64,000 bases of DNA from the NCBI GenBank assembly GCA_003260075.1, contig QLIY01000350.1, positions 1 to 64,000 on the forward strand, given 5' to 3'. Shown in pieces: positions 52,044 through 62,700 of the stretch. The DNA comes from Phallusia mammillata. Taxonomy: Eukaryota; Chordata; Ascidiacea; Phlebobranchia; Ascidiidae. The notes under the pieces were generated by a model. That model was not told the origin of the DNA, searched no databases, and worked only from the letters and a program-made list of their open reading frames with translations. Numbering within the stretch: the stretch's first letter is position 1; every line of letters starts with the position of its first letter. The translations under genes and the position numbers were made by a program.

Positions 52044-52870
52044 ATTCCGGTATTTCGTTCTGGACATTTGACATGAAACAATTGCTGAAAACTTCGCGCC
52101 GTTAAGCTATAATAAGAATTGAAGCTCCTACAATTCAAATTCGTTTGACCATCATTGACAAATGTTATGAGACGTAACAACTACCGACAATAATTCTTGT
52201 GTGTAGCAATTTTCTTTCTTTTTTCGCTTAATAGTTGTAAAGACCAAAAAGAAATGTTCTTTTGTTAAAACCGAAATACCGAAAAATACCGTCATAAATT
52301 TATTTTGGTCAGACCGGAACGAAAACATCAGTCCACAACCAAATGACGAAATATATAAATTTCACAGAACGAATAACATTATTTGGTTTCGTTCCGTTCC
52401 AGTATGAAACACTGATATTAAATACGTTGGACTTCATTATAATTTTTTTAAATAAAGGATATCTCCAAACACAAGTTGTCCTCTCCCACATGCAGAACAC
52501 AGAAATTGTCTGTCTTTTACATGTTGCCATGTTCTTCCTGATAAACCGGGATCAACAATTTGCTTGTTGAAAAAGTTGAAACGCCGCCACTGCACGAAAA
52601 ATAAGAAATTGCTGCTTAGAAAAATTTAAGGCCTGGAAAATAGGAAATAATGCTTGTGGTGTTAACTTTTATTATAGGAATCTTAAAGGCCTTTTATGAA
52701 TAATCGTATAGAGCCTTATACACTTTGAACTTAATGGTATTCAATTATCCATTTTTTAAATGCTCTTTAAATAATGTATAACAGTAGCAGCCTGCAAATT
52801 TACAACTGACGCATTTGTTGTTATTAAATATACCTTACGGTTTTTGTAATCTTACCTGAATCAACGCCAT
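42009..52870 (-). CDS. vps11: VPS11, HOPS/CORVET core subunit (one exon missing)
   Basis: Endosome/lysosome tethering subunit: N-terminal WD-like beta-propeller, alpha-solenoid, C-terminal RING-H2. Exons: 52856-52870 (MALIQ), [gap], 51407-51439, 51097-51219, 50933-51030, 50722-50872, 50149-50290, 50005-50089, 49882-49943, 49530-49651, 48959-49150, 48423-48569, 48009-48121, 47683-47761, 47478-47565, 46977-47113, 46380-46463, 45588-45727, 45112-45281, 44471-44556, 43708-43829, 43265-43360, 42520-42613, 42321-42431, 42009-42074. Solenoid landmarks: [50 protein letters not shown]-terminus [16 protein letters not shown]. Visible residues total 851; with the missing ~80-90 this fits the ~940 of vertebrate VPS11. 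The last exon is less sure, but AATAAA (42004-41999) follows its stop within five bases. Intron 44557-45111 is U12 AT-AC type. Confidence 0.95.
42936..43113 (-). mobile_element. Short hAT-type MITE (copy 2)
   Basis: Ends are CAGTGGTGAGATTCA and, inverted, CAGTGGTGGGATTCAA. The flanks GCCTTTGC (42928-42935) and GCCCTTGC (43114-43121) are an 8-bp target duplication with one change. It is inverted relative to the copy at 24387-24570 and lies in a vps11 intron. Confidence 0.8.
44028..44302 (-). mobile_element. MITE family member (copy 2, most complete)
   Basis: Near-terminal inverted repeats CACGTCAGTCGCACATTTAGC (44048 onward) and, inverted from 44302, CACGTTTGTCGCACATTTAGC. The inside matches copies at 20026 and 60476 in reverse orientation. 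It lies within vps11, in the intron between 43829 and 44471. Confidence 0.7.
44557..45111 (-). other. U12-type AT-AC intron of vps11
   Basis: On the minus strand the intron starts ATATCCTTT (45111 downward), the U12 AT-AC donor consensus, and ends ...CCTTAACTATTTTAAAAC at 44557. CCTTAAC is the U12 branch-site core, its branch A 12 bases from the terminal C. No GT-AG pairing keeps the frame: the upstream exon meets TGA before any usable GT. The AT-AC junction joins ...[15 protein letters not shown] in frame, matching VPS11. Confidence 0.9.
45692..45855. repeat. Duplicated exon edge split by C10 (vps11)
   Basis: 45692-45766 is repeated at 45777-45855 around C10 (45767-45776). Both copies contain the acceptor and the first ~36 bases of the vps11 exon 45588-45727. 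Only the lower copy continues into the full exon. Confidence 0.9.
46679..46850. mobile_element. Pogo/Tigger-like MITE
   Basis: Inverted ends CAGTAAACCTCG (46681) and CAGCAAACCTCG (inverted, ending 46848) with TA next to both ends, as for Tc1/mariner-superfamily insertions. Only about 170 bp, no coding capacity, within a vps11 intron. Confidence 0.6.
50359..50589. repeat. Direct duplication split by C10 (vps11 intron)
   Basis: 50359-50469 is repeated at 50480-50589 with very few changes, separated by C10 (50470-50479). Confidence 0.9.
51571..52008 (+). mobile_element. hAT-like fragment truncated at the C35 run
   Basis: Starts CAGTGGTCCTCAAACG, the form of a common hAT terminus, and contains GCGGCACAC and CAGCACACAG words usual near such ends, but no partner terminus is seen before the C35 run. 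An internal segment (51683-51765) is repeated at 51777-51858 around C11 (51766-51776). Confidence 0.4.
52009..52043 (+). other. C35 run, probable assembly gap
   Basis: 35 consecutive C, the only C-run here without a flanking duplication. It sits between vps11 exon 1 and the exon starting at 51439, where the coding exon for about 80-90 residues should be. Best read as a sized gap written as C. Confidence 0.7.
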
Positions 52871-53214
52871 CTGTGGAAAACAATTTCTAGATGTTGACTG
52901 TTTGTTTTTACTTTTCGGTCATGCGACTTTTCAGCATTTCGGCACAGTCACTACTCACCAGTGAAGCGTGACAACAATAACTAACTAAAACTGCGCCACT
53001 ACAGTACAAATTGTTGCTTTTTTTATACGTTTTTTTACAAAATATACATAACAAATATATACACAAAAAGTATAAATTGAGCATATATTGTACAGCGGCT
53101 AATTAAAATTCGCTGATTTCGTTTTAGGGGAAAAAAACAAAGAAGAATACAAGGAACAAACCCACGAAACCGTAGCAAAAAAATGAACTATAATACGCAT
53201 TAAAGTGATTAAAC
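52044..53214. other. vps11 5' region
   Basis: Contains only the 15-base first coding exon of vps11 (52856-52870). The acceptor TTTTCCACAG ends directly at the ATG, so an upstream non-coding exon or a trans-spliced leader is implied. No TATA box is supported. 53207-53214 is the target duplication of the next hAT element. Confidence 0.5.
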
Positions 53215-53726
53215 CAGGGAGTCGAACCGCTTGTCATATGGGTTCAGGTTCGGTTCGGGTTTACTTGGTTTTGTTTTTAAGGGTTCGGGTTCGGTTCAGG
53301 TTTTTAAAAATGTATATTTTCGGGTTCGGGTTTTGTTCCGGTTTGGGCAAATTATCCGGTCCGAACCGGTTTGCGGTTTTCAAACCGGTTCAAATTTTTT
53401 TAAATTTAATTCTATCCATCATCCACCTGGCCTTATCAAACTCCAAAAAAAATTGCCGGTGCACTGTTATTTTTGACACGCCCTATAAGTGTTGTCTCGC
53501 GTATTTTTCAGTGCGCTGTTTAAAAAAATCACTAAACATAAAACAGACTGTATTTTTTACTGGTTCGGTTTCGGTTCGGGTTCAACGCCAAACAAAATAT
53601 GGGGTTCAACTCCGTTTCGGGTTTTTAGAAAATCGTAAATAGCGGTTCGGGTCCGGTTCGAGTTTAATGAAATTAACCGCTCAAACCGGTTCGCGGGTTC
53701 GGGTTCAGTTCCGGTTCGACTCCCTG
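53215..53726. mobile_element. Non-autonomous hAT element rich in GGTTCGG words
   Basis: Inverted ends CAGGGAGTCGAACC / GGTTCGACTCCCTG with a perfect 8-bp target duplication GATTAAAC (53207-53214, 53727-53734). The inside is built of many GGTTCGG/GGTTCGGG words in both orientations, so the single strands can fold extensively. It lies between the vps11 start and the end of the protease homologue. An open frame of 145 codons across it is a by-product of the repeat. Confidence 0.9.
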
Positions 53727-53749
53727 GATTAAACCAATAAAAAAATAGT

Positions 53750-56700
53750 TTAGGATTTGTCACGAAAAGCTGTCAGTTTGATCCAATCCAAATAAGGACG
53801 GACTTTGACGTACGATTGATAACAAACAGATCCGAATTCGCATCGAGGTCTTCCACTGCTTATTCCAATTAGCACCCATTGGGACCTTACAGCAGAACTT
53901 TCTTCTGCAGACGATGACTGACTTCTTGCAACCAAAGGTTTGCCAGGCAGCCAAAGTTGGGATTCGCGAAACAGATTACTACATTTAGTGCAGAAACGCC
54001 TCCTCGCCTTTTGTCCGTGTGTGCTACACAGCTTATTGGGGACTCGGCTTACTGACGCAATTTTGACCATGCTTATAGACTGATTAGAGATTCGTGTGTT
54101 GTTGTGTGTGAATAAAATGTCTTGCTGATCTGATGTCCTCGCAGAAGATGTAGCATCATTGATAGGTGCTGGCACAAACGTGGAAGTGTAGAAATGGTTC
54201 ATACCGAGCTTTCCTGGTCTACAAAATAAACCGTTAACATAGCCATGCCAGCACAAGAAACACATCAAAGAGCTTTATGTAAGTTCGTTACTTGTACGAA
54301 CATTAGCACCAAAATATTTTATCACATCAGTTGGTACTTTTGTTAATGCACCTGCTTGTCAAGCATACTGGCAAAGCATCACTGTGAAGAGAGACCGCCA
54401 CCTCAGCTTCTAAAACAATAATGGCTAAATCGTGGTAATGTAGAACAGGATCAAAATCGTCATGTAGAACAATTCTTGATACCTGTAAAACTACTTCATC
54501 GTCAGTTTTGTAGCTTAGGTTTGGTCAATTATTAAGACAGATTAGTCGCAAGCTAACTTACTGTGTAAGACACATTGAAATGCGAATCGTCGTGTAGATT
54601 GCCGATGTAGACTTTTAGATCAGAAAGTTGATAAGCAAGGTTAGTTGAGGGATATGTAAGACAATTCGCACTTGTCAAAACCACCTTGTTTCCAACGAAG
54701 GCACCTGAAAATATTACGTACCGAATACAGTCTGTAGCTTTAGCCATAAACCATCCTATGTTTGATTATGTGCTTTATTTGTTTCGTAAATTACATTTGT
54801 AGATCTTGTTGAGGTAAGATGGATGGTTTTTATCACAATATGTTACCGTTGCATTGGACTGTCCAATCGCTGGTAACGCGATTTCTACGACGAACAGTAG
54901 CGTGCCATAATAGTGGTGGATTCATAGTTGGCGTTGAAGGACTTGGATCAATTCCGCACCCTGGAAATAGCTCATGTGACAACGTATGTTATCTTAGTGA
55001 CCGAAAGTTGTCGATTAATTTTTATAAAGTATGCATATGTTGGACGATAAAATTTGAACAGGTTAACCACATGCAGCGCGGCTGAATGCAGGATAACATT
55101 TTATTCTTGGACACGAATGGAACCTAGATCAAGTCATTTGGATGAGCATGAACTCACAGGATGAATGGCTTGACTTGGATGAGTAACTTGTTTATCAACA
55201 CTGATATTGTAGTATTTCAAGTTATTTGAAGCATACTTGGTTTGCATATGGGATGCCTTTCTCCGCTCAGTTGGCCAAACGGAAGGCAAACTCGTCTCGA
55301 GACTCCGCTCAATCTCATCGTTGGAGCACAACGGACTTTAACGATGCTTCCAGTTACCAGAATTCCGGTAAGGTACCGTACCGCTCTAGCGTGAGGCGGA
55401 TGCCAGATGGTAGTGCGACCGTAAGCAGTTGCATCAGGTTTGGGACATGCTGCAATAAACAGTTAATTTTTGCAACTACACCGTAAGTGTAGGACCATGT
55501 TACACGGCCAACTGCTTTTGGTTTTCACCAGTTTGTGAATAAACTTTTTGTCATATATATTGTAAAGATTTTTTTTAAACAAAACAAAACAAAACAAGCA
55601 CAATTAGCTATGGCCTTTACAGACCCTCAATTACTTTTTAAACATTTTGGAGGAAAGTCGGTCCAATGCCCGGAATCGTCACACGAGGAGTTGCGAGCTC
55701 CGATGAGAATGTGTGACCTGTTGCAGTGGTAAGTGATTGAAACTCCATTGTAGAAAGTCAAGTTTAGTCGGTTCGAGGTTGAAGCATTGATTGTAATATA
55801 TCCACCAGTGGGCGCCAACGGTTTGTGACATGTGATATCTGCTAAAATGTAAGTTTTAATGCGAAATCCATGAGTTAACATGATGCTTTGTCAGGAATTT
55901 ATGAGAAAAGAATTAATACAAAAATCAAGGATACCAACTTATAACATGTGATTCTTAATGCCGTACAAAAGTGTTGTATTTTGCTGTAAACTAACAAATA
56001 TATTTCGCACCTATGTTATGCCACAAAGTTCCAAATCTAACAGTTGGACAAAACATAGATATTTGTAACAATAAAGTAACATATCAACAAAAAATGGTTG
56101 CAAAAAGATACGTTATTTGCAACCCCAAGGTTTTGATATTGCTGTAGCCGTGTCGCCACAAGATTGCATGATTGCCGTTGGTGGCGCTGCAGAGCACTTA
56201 GATCGAAGCGATTTGTTTCAATCACGAACAGCTGACGAATCACGTGATCTAAGCGTCCCTCGTGTTTACGCCAGCTCGTCCTTGGAGCAAAAGCGGCGCG
56301 CTCCTTTGCCTTCCTCTCTCTCCACGTACCAGTACGATTTCCTCCGCTTGGTTTCTTTATTATGCGCTTGCACTGTATCTTTGCATGAGCGGCGGCTCCT
56401 CTGTTTGAGCGGCGTTTCGGCGGGTTGACATTTTCAAAAAGCTGGTGAAGCCTTTAGTAAAATTTGAATTGTGTCTGAGCGCGCTAGGCACAGCTGAACT
56501 GTGGTGCTGTGCTGCGTACCTGGTCTTGTCGGCCGTTTAAAACAAAGGTTAATTCTGTTGTGAAATATCGAATATGTCGGTTAATTTCACGACATTTGTT
56601 GCACGTTGTTTTTAAGTCGCCTTTGATTGTAACGTGTATTTCAAATTGGACCAAATTATGAAAAGCAAGTTGCTTGCCATTGAGAACGTAATACCTTGTT

Positions 56701-59700
56701 GTTTGAAAAAACGGCTTTGGCTTTCCGATCACAACAGTTAAAACAGTAAATATCGTTTACTTGGTATGGTTGAAGACCAGTAACATAATCTTTCACAATG
56801 CGAACTCAACTCAACACACCATCGTGTTGACCTACATCAGGTCTTAAAATCACAAGGATTAAAAACTCATAAATACAAGGCCACACGCAATGCCACTACT
56901 GGCATTTCCATGTATTTTACACAATCGATCGATGAGAATTCGAACGTTGAACAAACAGCAGAGGGGCATGTAAAAAGCTATTGTTTCGCAAACTAGTAGT
57001 GCTTTTAATAAACGAAAGCGTCCAGGTGGGTATTGTTTCATTTAAACTTGAACTATTGTGATACCACAAGGTAGTTGTTAACAACTGTAGCTAATTTTAC
57101 GCATTTCTTATCACGGGGTGAAAAAGAACAGCCAACTGGTCAAACATCCCACTGTGACATTGATAAAGAACAAAACACAAGGGCGCCATTTCTCTGCTAT
57201 CCCTGCAATTAAAAATGTGCAACACAAAGGGTTATCTTGCACCAAGCGCTAAAATATCGCACCTCAGGCTGTGTGGTGTATATCCGGGTGCTTTATTCCT
57301 GAACCTAATCTGCCACTCCCAGAACCCAAACTACGAAGCCGCCACGTCAACATATCCGGATTAAATTGCTGCAATTAGGCCGAGGACTATATTGTTGCCA
57401 TAAACGTAAAATCATTTTAACGACACTATTAATTATCAACGAGCCCTGGTCTTGCAGAACAGCACTCTTTCAAAATTCACTTAAAAACAAAACAGGAGTT
57501 GTGTTGAACAGATGTATGCTTGCAGTGTCACCGAATTAAAATCGCGAGTAGGCCTACTTAAAATGCTGTCATGGGCTAAACGCGTTTTGCTAATTGGATT
57601 GTCATTAAACAACTGCTGCGCAGATTGACCAAACCTATTCAAAATTATTTGTTGCCAACACCAACACTTTTGAGCCACTAATTAATACTGACTATTTACG
57701 TATAAAAACTGCATCAACAACCCTAAATTTTTATTGGAAATGTATGAAAAATATAGTCCTTAATAAAAATAAATAGATAGCAATTCTGTCATAAGAATAT
57801 CACTGCAAGATGAAATTTTATCAGCAAGTCGCAACTAGTTGGATCTACATTCAACCAGCCTCAGGTGGTAAACCGCGTTCCAAAAGACAAAGTCAATAAA
57901 CACGTTCTACACAAGATCCAGCAAAACAAATTTGGTCACAGAATTGACAACGCGCAAATGTATGGTTTACAAATTTAGTTTTAACATTTACAATTTGAGA
58001 CATATTTTTGCATCCCCCAGTCTGCTTTTAACCTATCAGCCCTTGCAGCATGGCAGCCATTTCGTCACATTAAAACGCATTACCTTTCGTTACAACTGCC
58101 TGGGAATATATTTTAACATATTTTTAGAATTACCAACATATTATTACTCTTAAAAATGTAAATTAGACATTCAAGGATAACTAAGTGAAATTTTTGGAAA
58201 CTTCTAACTTTTGAAAGCTGGTGCGCATGGCTGACTGCCGTCCGCAGCACATTCATGAAGGCAGTCAGGTTGCGCTGACTTAGATTTGTGTTAATTCCTT
58301 CGTTTTTTTAAATTATTTCACGAAAATCATGATTTAGGTACAGAAACATAAAAGTTCTGCAAATATAATGTAAAAAAATGTGCAACATATATTAAACTTG
58401 GCGATCTATAAAACATGTTGTTTCAAGCTTTGTACCGAGACTCAGACCAACAGTCGGCGGATTTTCGTCAAGTTTGTGCTTAGGTGGTCATTTTGAAATT
58501 GCGCTAACGCAAAGAAAAAAAAGTCAATACCTCACCAAAATGTAACTTTATAAAATAGAAATCCTATATTTCCTTGACAAAGTAAAAGTTTTCAAAAATT
58601 TTGTGGAACTTTAAAGATATTGACTAAAAAACATCGAATACACGTGACGTTTTCAGGCATTTTTTAAAAGGTATTTTTTGTGCGTTTAAAACTATGCTCA
58701 ATATACCTCGAAATGTGCCCAATTTTCGCAGACAGCTAGTCAAATACATTAACTATCGAAAACATACAAGTTTTGGTGAAAATGTTTTAACCCGGAGCCA
58801 TAATTTTGTATTTTCCAAAGTTGCAAAGCACAAACTGGCGTATGGGCTCATCGCGCAGACAAGCACCGCCACCAACTCTATTTACCGTTTCGAGGACGTC
58901 CGGACACGTTACGTGCCGCGCCTTTTATAACGTAAGAGCATCGAGTAGCGGTCGGTATTTCAGACTGAACGCTGAGCGAGCTGTCACGTCGATCTGTTGT
59001 GCGCTTGTGAGAGTTATATTATTGTATTGTGCTTTGTTATAATTGTTTATTGTTTGTTTCTTTAGATCAGCGAAAAGATTGCAGTAGCTAGAGAGTTTTT
59101 AAAAAGTTGCGTATGTCCTAAACATATTTGTTTTGTCTTTACAGATTAACTTCTACATAAATCACCGACAGAATTACTGCAAACATGCCAGCCAAGGTCG
59201 CATCAAAAAAGCCCTCTCTGTCGCACCCCAAATATGCAGAGATGATTACTGCTAGCATTCCCGCTATTAAAGACCGGAAAGGAGCATCACGACAAGCTAT
59301 TGTCAGTTACCTAAAGAAAACCTACAAGGTTGGCGATAATGTTGGAGTTCAAGTTAAGTTAAACTTAGTTCGCATGGTGGACGCCGGAAAACTAAATCGG
59401 GTCAGTGGCACTGGTGCTTCGGGACGATTTAAGCTAGTAGCCCCCAAGCCTAAACCTGCTGCTGCAAAAGGTGCGGACACAAAGAAAACTACAAGCAAGC
59501 CCAAGCAGAAGAAACCTGTGGCAAAGGCGAAGCCAGTCGCCAAAAAAGCCACCAAGAAGCCAGCCGCAAAGAAATCGCCAGCAAAAAAGAAGTCTGCCGC
59601 CACACCGAAACAAGCTAAGGCAGCAGTCAAGAAGGCAAGTCCCAAAAAGAAGGTTGCTAAAAAGAGTCCAGCCAAGAAACCCGCTGCCAAGAAGACCAAA

Positions 59701-62700
59701 AAGGCAAAGAAGTAAATGTGCATAGAACTGGAATCGTTTCGGTTATTGTCAAGCTGTAGAGACTTTCCTATCAAGGAAAATGTACAGGAACGTATCGTAT
59801 TACGTGTTTCAGAGATGTCTATTACAAAAACAAAACGTTTTTTGCTTTTTGTGTGATGAAAACAAGAATTTACTTCTTTACGGTTGTAAATCATGTAAAC
59901 CAGTAAATTCGCGGAAATCTGTGTTACACTTTTGTTCACACCAAATTGAAAATTACTGTATTGCCCACATTGTTTAATTATGATGGTTCGTTGCTTTTTT
60001 ATTTTATTGCACGCGGTTTCGTTTGAGAAATCATTAAAAGATCATTTTCTATTTACAAAACCGGCTTGAGTTTTCTATTGGCTAAGAAACACGTCACCAT
60101 CTTGACGTAGACAGGCCGGTGGTTCTTTGTTGTTTACAAGGGGCGCGAATGACGTCATAGCGACCGGACAAACAGTCTTTTATTGCGCAATAAAGCTGGT
60201 CAATTGCGTAATCCGTCAGCTATAAAGTGTCTTGCTTTAGCGCCGAGTAAGCATAGTACAACACGAAACTGCGTATCACCAAACTACACATGTTAGGTTT
60301 TAGAACATCACATTTGTGGCAGATGGGAATTAATGTGGTAACATCTTACTTAAAAACACAACTGCAACCGCGTCAGGTTCCAGCAGCAAAGGCGTATGCT
60401 TAAGGTGGTAGAGCTGCTAACACCAAAACGAGAATCCGAACTTCGCTTTCACAAGGGGGCGTAAAGAGCTGAATTTTTATTTAGCGGCTATAAATGGGTT
60501 GGGTTGGGAAATAATTACATAAAATTTTTGCATTAGTAACTAATTTTTTGGGTTAGTTTTATTGAATTTTAAGTGCTAATACCTTACCCCGACCCTAATA
60601 GCCCTAACCGTGAACATTTTTGGAGATACAACCAACCACATTTGGGTGTGTGATTCTCGTTATGGTGTTAGTAGCTCTACCGCTTAAGGTTGATCGATTT
60701 TTTAATCTGCAACGCTCTGGATTAAACTATCCAACTAAGACGTTCAATTCATCTCCGTAATGCAGGCTTCTACGACAAGAGTTACATGCTGTTTCCAATC
60801 GAGAGAAGCCTCGCTACTGAAATACGACATTTCATTTGCATTTACTGCAATAACTGAAACTTTGATGTACTACTTCAAAAAAACTTTAAAAACTGTCAGA
60901 ACAAAATACGGGCATATGTTTTGCATATTTGCACTTCGCTTGGCGGAGTTATTTAGAGCAAGGCTTCTTAACTCGTTTCAAGTCATGAACAATCATCCCA
61001 ATAAACATAACTTAGTCGACTACTTTATTTTTGAGTGAAGGCAAAAGTATAAGTAGGCTATTATACATTAGCCTACTGTGGAGAAACGTTTTGTCTAGCT
61101 TTTTTTGTATTTTTTTACAGAATGAATTTACCACAAGTTAGGAACTACTGGTCTAAACTCTAAAATGAGGTTTACAAAATATGTTCAGCATACTTTTGAA
61201 AAGTTGTTTGCTAAAATCTTACTTGTTTCAACTTCCCTAGGTGGCGCTGTTGCCGGGTTTGTCAAGGTGGCAGTTACTGCAACTGTTTCATTGCTTGCAA
61301 TTTGATGATTGACAGCACTATCTTCTTTGGGAACTGCAACACAACATTATGCCGTTTACTTTAATATTTTTATTTGTGTCGTTAGCATGTTTTGTTTTAA
61401 AAAAGAAAGAAGCAAACATTTATTCTGAAAGCATTTTTTTCATGACTAAACGAAAGAAAGGCAAGCTTGGTAAACCATTCTGTATATCTTATTGGATTTA
61501 TATTGTAATAATACAATACCATATCTTATTGGATTATATTGTAAAACGTTGACCAATGATAATAAAATATACAACCTCAAACAAAGTTTTTCAATGGTTA
61601 ACAATGGTTAAGTGTAACTATCTTTTTGCAGATTTTTAAACACACAAATCGCCAAGTGCAAGTTTACTTCTCATACTTACCGCAAATGGGAGGTGGATTT
61701 GACCATTGACCGTGTTTTGTGCACAGAGCAATACGGGATCCAACGAGTCGGTGATCGGTTCCACATCGATATGTCAACTAACAATTTAGAAAAGCAACAA
61801 ATTTATTACCTCAGTCATTGGTTTAGTAGCAATGCCCCCTAACTAATATTAAGCTATTCAAAAATCGGTTTGATCTCCATGGATACGAGCTAGGCCTACG
61901 CCAGGGGTGCACAACCTGCAGCCGCAGCGATGTGTTTGTGCGGCCGTGAGCATGTATGCAAAAACTAATGTACTGGTGCCGTGACGTTAATAAAAACTCT
62001 TTTGCCAAACATTTTGATTTTCACACTACTTTAAACACATTTTGTAAGACTGAAAAGAGTATTACCAGCCTCGCAGCCATATGCGTCAGACTTTTTGTAC
62101 GCCTATTGTGTGCAAACAATGCAAATACATTCACAATATAGATTATGACGTCATAAACAGTTAAGACTGATCGTCAGACTCTTCAGTTCAATCAGTGCAA
62201 GTAATTAATCTGGACTTTTTAGGCGTCGTTAGATGGTATATATATGATATTAACCGATTTCTTTACATCAGTAATTTTGAAAAATAAGCAAGTATTTGGC
62301 GGCTGTTGGTAAAATAAGGATGTGCGATTCTGTCATACCGAAAAGGTTCTGCACCCCTGGCCTAGCCCTTTGATAAGAAACAGGTCCTTGACCCCATGTT
62401 TCATGTTTTCTAACAATATTAAGACTACGAATGCCGCAGTATCTGTGAATGAAAACTCATTCAATTTATTGATATCCCTAATATTTACAGCATTTGTCAG
62501 TGTATACATATACTAAAATAAAGAAACAAAATTATACCTTTGATCCATAACGAAGAAGGCTATCGTCGAAAGCGTAGTTTAACAATGAAGTCAAAACAGG
62601 CTGCCGACATCTAACTGCTAAAAATGTAAACATCACGTTTAAGATCTCAAATACGTTAAAACATACATAAGGCACTTGAATAAACAATAAAAGAAACGGC

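Noticed and set aside
53205-53642. 145-codon frame
   Set aside because: Lies within the hAT element and merely translates GGTTCGG repeats.
56484-56732. 82-codon minus frame in the protease-homologue intron
   Set aside because: Looked exon-like, but exon phases of 61223-61333 and 55635-55838 fit directly and no domain was recognised.
59349-59939. 196-codon minus-strand frame overlapping histone H1
   Set aside because: It is the antisense shadow of the Lys/Ala-rich H1 tail (Phe/Ala/Gly-rich product).
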